From Camellia lanceoleosa (lineage: Eukaryota > Streptophyta > Magnoliopsida > Ericales > Theaceae): 64,000 nt of DNA. Position 1 is the stretch's first letter. Each line of letters begins with the position of its first letter. Below, piece after piece: positions 60,023-64,000 of the stretch. The notes beneath the pieces are model-generated. The model did not search any database and was not told the origin of the DNA. It was given only the letters and a program-made list of their open reading frames with translations. The position numbers and the translations under genes were made by a program. The DNA is taken from NCBI GenBank assembly GCA_025200525.1, contig CM045762.1, positions 79,947,893-80,011,892 of the forward strand, given 5' to 3'.

Positions 60023-60820
60023 CTAACCCAAGAACTTTCCAGACCCAACCCTGAAGGCACATTTTGCCTCATTGAGCTTCATCTTATACCTCTGAAGCAC
60101 CTCAAATGTTTCACAAAGGTCATCTGGATGATGCTTTCCTTTTTTTGACTTGATCACTATATCATCAATGTACATTTCAAGATTTTGACCAATCTCTTTG
60201 CTGAACATTTTCGTGACCAACCGTTGATACATAGCCCCAGCATTTTTCAGACCCAAAAGCATTACCTTGTAACAGAACAACCCAATGGGTGTAATGAAAG
60301 AGGTTTTCTCCTGATCATCTAGATGCATTACTATCTGATGATATCCTCTGTACGCATCTAGGAAACTCATCCGTACATGTCCGTACGTCGCATCTACTAG
60401 CTGGTTGATTTTTGGTAGATGGAAGTTGTCTTTAGGACATGCCTTATTTAGGTTGGTGAAATCCACACATACCCTCCATTTGCCATTCTTTTTCTTAACG
60501 ACAACAGTGTTAGATTGCCATTCTGGATATTGAACTTCACGAATGGCACTTGTTTTGAGTAGCTTAGCAACCTCCTCCTTGACAACTTCCACGTGTTGTG
60601 GTGTTGACCTTTTACTTTTTTGTATCACTGGTCATAAGTTCAGACTCATGTTCAGATTGTGGCTTGTCACCCTTGGGTCGATACCTTCCATTTCATATGG
60701 AGTCCATGCGAAAACATCCTTGTGACAGAGTAGGAAATCCACCAATTGTCGTTTTTCTTCAGAAGTGAGATTTTTCCCTATGAGGAAGAACCTTTTTTCA
60801 TCTTCAAGATCGATTTGCAC
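60023..60820 (-). pseudogene. Reverse transcriptase of the Tat element
   Basis: On the minus strand, an open stretch (60628-60023) with 'WQSNTVVVKKKNGKWRVCVD', 'TNLNKACPKDNFHLPKI', 'MSFLDAYRGYHQIVMH' and the catalytic YIDDIVIKS, a nearly complete RT finger-palm. The upstream part (60820-60632) has 'CHKDVFAWTPYEMEGIDP', usual just before RT. Stop codons separate the pieces. Confidence 0.88.
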
Positions 60821-60899
60821 CTTTTCAAGTTCTTTGGCGCTCTTATCACTAACTTGGGGTTTAGCTTCCTCTTCCGTTCTGAATGCCCAAACTTCCTGT

Positions 60900-61500
60900 A
60901 CTCAGGGCCTTGTGGAAAATACTATCATACATCGTCTTGCCATCGTCTGATCCCCTCGGATCGTCTTGATGCTGTTCACTTTTGGGAAGTGTAGAACTTG
61001 GTGGTAGGTGGACGAGATGGCTCCCATTTGGAGAAGCCATGTTTTGCCCATTACGGCGTTATATGGGAACGATACATTAACGACTTGGAATTCAACTTGT
61101 TGAACCATTTTACCGGCTTTGACTGGTAAAAAGATTCTTCCCAGGGGAAAGATTGGACTTGAATTGAAGCTATAAAGTGGCGAATCCACTCTGAGCAAGG
61201 CTTTAGAGGGTACAATCCCAACCTTTCGAAAAGTTTGTAGTACATGATTTCGGCCGAACTCCCTTGATCTATTAGTATCCTTTTAACAGTAAATTCCCCA
61301 ATCTGTAGTGCCACTGCCAGGGCATTATTGTAATGATGATGTACCCACACTAGATCTTCATCGAAGAAAGTGATCTTCATTAATGAACGCATTCTTTTTG
61401 TTGATACCCCTGATAGGGCCATTATCTCCTTGCGAGGTGTAAACATCGCTTTTTGACTCATACGCCTTTTCATAGGAACGGAGTATATCATGTTGATGGT
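60900..61500 (-). pseudogene. Protease region of the Tat element
   Basis: On the minus strand: 'HYNNALAVALQIGEFTVKRI' and the aspartic protease site LIDQGSSAEIMYY, then, after a frame change near 61190, 'PLGRIFLPVK' and 'FPYNAVMGKTWL'. This pattern (D-x-GSSA-x-I and FxxVxxxxxYNAILGRxWL) is typical of Tat-type proteases. Confidence 0.85.
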
Positions 61501-61669
61501 TGCCGTTGGTTGTATTTTCCTACTTTTGTCCCTACTTTTCTCCTACCGATTTGTGGATGAGTCAATATAGGATCGTAGGTACCCACTTTGCACTAATTCT
61601 TCCAAAAATTGCTTTAACGCCTTGCAATCTTTTGTGAGGTGTCCATACTCTTTGTGGTAGGAACAACGT

Positions 61670-62823
61670 AGTCTTTGATTTCAAAGGGACGAATCATCGA
61701 TCATCCTAGGTGGCCAAGAAAAGTAGGGTTCATTTTGGATTTTTGCCATTAGACGATATATCAGCTCGGTGAAAGTAGTGATGATTGCTTGGAAGGTGTC
61801 TTTTCTAACTTTCAACTGATTGGCGATTGCATTTGACTCCTTTCTTTTTCCATCAGAAGACTTATTCTCCTCTTTTCTTAGAACCTTTGCTGACAGCTGA
61901 GTAGGCTTTGGTTCTTCAGTGCCTCGTATTTCATCTTCGATTTTGCAGTACTGCTTTACTCGTCTCATCAAACTCCTTACATCGGTGGGTGGTTTCTTTG
62001 TTAAGGATTGTCGGAGCTTACTCTCGGGCTATAATCCTAACTTGAATGAAGTAACTGCTAGTTGCTCAATGCAATTATCGATCTCGTTATACGCCGTCCA
62101 ATATCTGCCATAATATTCTCGTAGCCTCTCCGTGTCGTTGTTTTTCATTGTGAAAAGTACATCCACTTCCTTTGGTGGCTGGCTGTTAATGATAAAGTGT
62201 AAGATGAACGCTTGCTACAATTGTGCCAAATCGCTAATGGATTAGGCCTCCAACTTATAGTACCATTGCAACGCCATCTCTCCCTAACTTGAGGAGAACA
62301 TTCAGTACATGATTGGGCCATTATTGCTCCATAATGTCATGGCCTGAGTATAATGTTGGATGTGGCTGGTTAGATCTCCTTTTCCATTGTACAAGTTGAA
62401 TTTTGGCGGGGTGAACCTCTTCGATGGGTCTGCATTATCTATTGCTTGAGAAAATGGAGAGGCTAAATCTTCTGTGAAAAGTTTTCGTTGGACGGGTTTT
62501 GGATTGGCCCCGATCGGGATTGCTGCTAACTGTTTGGCTTGTGGTCCGATGAAGATTGGTTCATCTATGGTCATGGTAGCCCTTGCTCATGCGTTAGGCC
62601 TTCCTTGGGCTAAGCATAGTTCTTCCTTAAGGGCTTCAACTTGTGCCACCAGCCGTTCTATGAGCCGAGCCTGTTGATTTTCGTTATCCAGCGAGGGAGC
62701 CATTGTAGTCGAGTTGTCCGGTACACGCTCGGAATCGTGGCTAAAATTTTCACTAGCCATATTTCTGATCGGCAAATTTTGGGGTTCACTTGGTATCTCT
62801 TCTAGTGTAAGATGGACACTCAT
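61670..62823 (-). pseudogene. Gag of the Tat element
   Basis: The ATG at 62823 ([12 protein letters not shown]) lies 15 bp after the PBS. Then come a Gln/Glu-rich helix ('LIERLVAQVEALKEELCLAQ'), 'TPPKFNLYNGKGDLTSHIQH' (Gag core start), a decayed middle (61980-62300) and a C-terminal 'KIEDEIRGTEEPKP' part with basic sequence. Several stops. Confidence 0.8.
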
Positions 62824-62914
62824 CTTTTCTCGATTTGCCCATAGATGGCACCAATTGTGGAAGGACCAAAATTTCTCCATAGGGAAAGTGAAATAAGCTG
62901 CTCTTTCCTATGCT
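62699..62914 (-). repeat. Left copy of a 216-bp duplication (LTR end, PBS, gag start)
   Basis: Matches 63501-63715 at about 90%. Contains the gag start (62823), PBS (62838-62853, reading TGGTGCCATCTATGGG on the minus strand) and 59 bp of LTR end. It stops abruptly at plastid DNA. Confidence 0.85.
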
Positions 62915-62918
62915 CTTG

Positions 62919-63168
62919 AAAAGCCACAATGCTGATACCTAAAGCAGTAAACCAAATACCTGCTACAAGCCAAGTAGCTAGGAAGCAATGTAAAGAACCA
63001 GAGTTGTTGAAACTAACATATTTGAAGATCAATCGGCCAAAATAACCATGAGCAGCTATGATATTATAAGTTTCTTCCTCTTGAACGAATCTGTAACCTT
63101 CGTTAGCAGATTCATTTTCTGTGGTTTCCCTAATCAAACTAGAAGTTATTAAAGAACCATGCATAGCA
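62919..63168 (-). pseudogene. psbA: Plastid-derived psbA fragment (NUPT)
   Basis: The minus-strand translation closely follows the middle of the photosystem II D1 protein: '[20 protein letters not shown]', '[19 protein letters not shown]' and '[10 protein letters not shown]'. About 83 codons remain with no stop, but with substitutions in a normally near-invariant protein (for example RFVQEEE where plastid genes have RFGQEEE). It joins directly to a psaA piece at 63168/63169 and ends at the retroelement copy near 62915. Not expressed as D1; a nuclear copy. Confidence 0.92.
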
Positions 63169-63492
63169 CTGCATTTTCCAACTGAAATGGAATATTACTA
63201 CCGAAATTGCATTGTACATCCAGAATAGTCCTAAGAAGACATGATCCCAAGCCGATACCTAACATGTTCCCCCTCTTCCATGTCCATCATAAGGAAAACG
63301 AAAACCAAGATTTGTTTTATCCGGTATCAAATGGGAGCTACGAGCAAATAGAACACCTTTCAGGAGTATCAATACCATCACATGAATCATAAATGCATGA
63401 ATGTGATGGACCAAAAAATCTGCGATTCCTAATGGAATAGGTAACAAAGCCACTTTGCCACCCACTACTATTAAATCACCAATCGTCATCCG
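63169..63492 (-). pseudogene. psaA: Plastid-derived psaA fragment (NUPT)
   Basis: The minus-strand translation follows a C-terminal part of photosystem I P700 apoprotein A1: '[13 protein letters not shown]', '[11 protein letters not shown]', '[14 protein letters not shown]', '[10 protein letters not shown]', '[17 protein letters not shown]' and 'FHFSWKMQ'. One stop (TAG at 63259-63261 on the minus strand) replaces what is normally a Gln codon. The two plastid genes lie far apart in typical plastomes, so the joint with psbA shows recombination or end joining of fragments. Confidence 0.92.
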
Positions 63493-63500
63493 AAGGGGAA

Positions 63501-63715
63501 GCCATTCTAGTCGAGTTGTCTGGTACACCCTCGGAATCATGGCCAAAATTTTCACTAGCCATATTTCCGATTGGCAAATTTTGGGGGTCACCTGGTATCT
63601 CTTCTAGAGTAGGATGGACACTCATATTTTATCGAGTTTCCCATAGACGATGCCAATTGTGGAAGGACGGAATTTTCTCATAGGGAAAGCGAGATAAGCT
63701 GCTCCTTCCTATGCT
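63501..63715 (-). repeat. Right copy of the 216-bp duplication
   Basis: Second copy of the LTR-end/PBS/gag-start segment (PBS 63640-63655). On its right it continues into the LTR; on its left it stops at plastid DNA inside the gag start. Confidence 0.85.
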
Positions 63716-64000
63716 TTGCAAAAAGACACCAAGTCGTCAGTGATCACTCCCGACCAGATTTGGTTGGGAGGACCCTCTGATAGTCAAGTCAGAATAGTGT
63801 TTAGACATATGATATTGAAAAGAAAGACTAGTTATATTGTTTTTTTTTTCTTTCTTCCCTTTTGTTATTCCTGGTCCTTTCTTTTATAGTGTCAACACCT
63901 TGTATTTGGGCCGTTGAATGACCGTCTTGATCCAACAGTACTTTATGCCCCTAGACCTTGGTTGAGCAAGTGGTCAAGCTATCTCGATTTGTCACCGTCA
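63658..64000 (-). repeat. Partial 5' LTR of the Tat element
   Basis: On the minus strand the LTR ends CCTTCCACA just before the PBS (TGGCATCGTCTATGGG after AT). It runs off the window. It contains a T-rich tract (63840-63850) and 'ttttatagtgtcaacacc'. Confidence 0.7.

Larger units (their letters stand above)
54140..64000 (-). mobile_element. Tat-lineage Ty3-gypsy element with antisense ORFs
   Basis: On the minus strand from right to left: partial 5' LTR (window end to 63658), PBS, a plastid insert with flanking duplication, gag, protease, RT, RNase H, a second RNase H-like domain and integrase ending near 57605. Beyond pol, plus-strand ORFs (54140-57190) occupy the place where some Tat elements (for example Grande, Retand) carry antisense genes. 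The 3' LTR is not in the window, having been cut by the Ogre-like insertion. Many stops; not autonomous. Confidence 0.75.

Noticed and set aside
62820..63591. Single fused protein of retroelement and photosystem sequence
   Set aside because: Open frames cross the junctions by chance; the plastid pieces are inserted fragments and psaA has a stop.

Overview
The window is nuclear DNA of a flowering plant, most likely a woody eudicot. The signs are AT-rich intergenic DNA, a gene with GT-AG introns of 0.8-2.1 kb, plant Ty1-copia and Ty3-gypsy elements, many small TIR elements, tRNA-derived SINEs and a plastid DNA insert. I cannot name the species. Only one gene looks intact; nearly everything else is repeats and decayed coding sequence.

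Layout. 1-13 kb: a cluster of MITE-like elements with a palindromic core, several separate MITEs, a 2.7-kb probable solo LTR (6290-9017) carrying a dense array of a CTCGAG-centred palindrome, and a SINE with an 18-bp target duplication. 13.5-16.1 kb: a 2.6-kb inverted repeat. 16.4-22.6 kb: a four-exon, plus-strand gene for an SNM1/Apollo-type metallo-beta-lactamase/beta-CASP nuclease, the only gene with an intact reading frame. 22.6-24.4 kb: a LINE reverse-transcriptase fragment and an array of short LTR-plus-PBS units (TRIM-like). 24.6-34.7 kb: two tandem pseudogenes of a G-type lectin S-receptor-like kinase; a Ty1-copia element splits the kinase domain of the first. 35-42.5 kb: two SINEs, a hAT-like element with a perfect 8-bp target duplication, a 1.3-kb foldback element and more MITEs. 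43.3-45.7 kb: a decayed Ty3-gypsy gag-pol on the minus strand, followed by a hairpin (45996-46728) with coding-like arms.

48.8-64 kb: two nested Ty3-gypsy elements, both on the minus strand. One has a 3.3-kb LTR, an Arg-tRNA-type PBS and a gag remnant (Ogre/Tat-like). It sits in the reading frame of an antisense accessory ORF belonging to the second, a Tat-lineage element. The second keeps part of its 5' LTR, a PBS, gag, protease, RT, RNase H plus a second RNase H-like domain, and integrase, with plus-strand ORFs beyond the end of pol. Its LTR/PBS/gag-start region is duplicated (about 216 bp) around a 0.6-kb piece of plastid DNA made of a psaA fragment joined to a psbA fragment.

Working together: only the nuclease gene appears able to make a functional protein. 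The rest records successive insertions, duplications and decay. I found no CRISPR array, operon or bacterial-type system, and I cannot point to a clearly new biological system. The most unusual structures are the plastid insert with its flanking duplication, the large inverted repeat just upstream of the nuclease gene, the CTCGAG array and the antisense ORFs of the Tat element.
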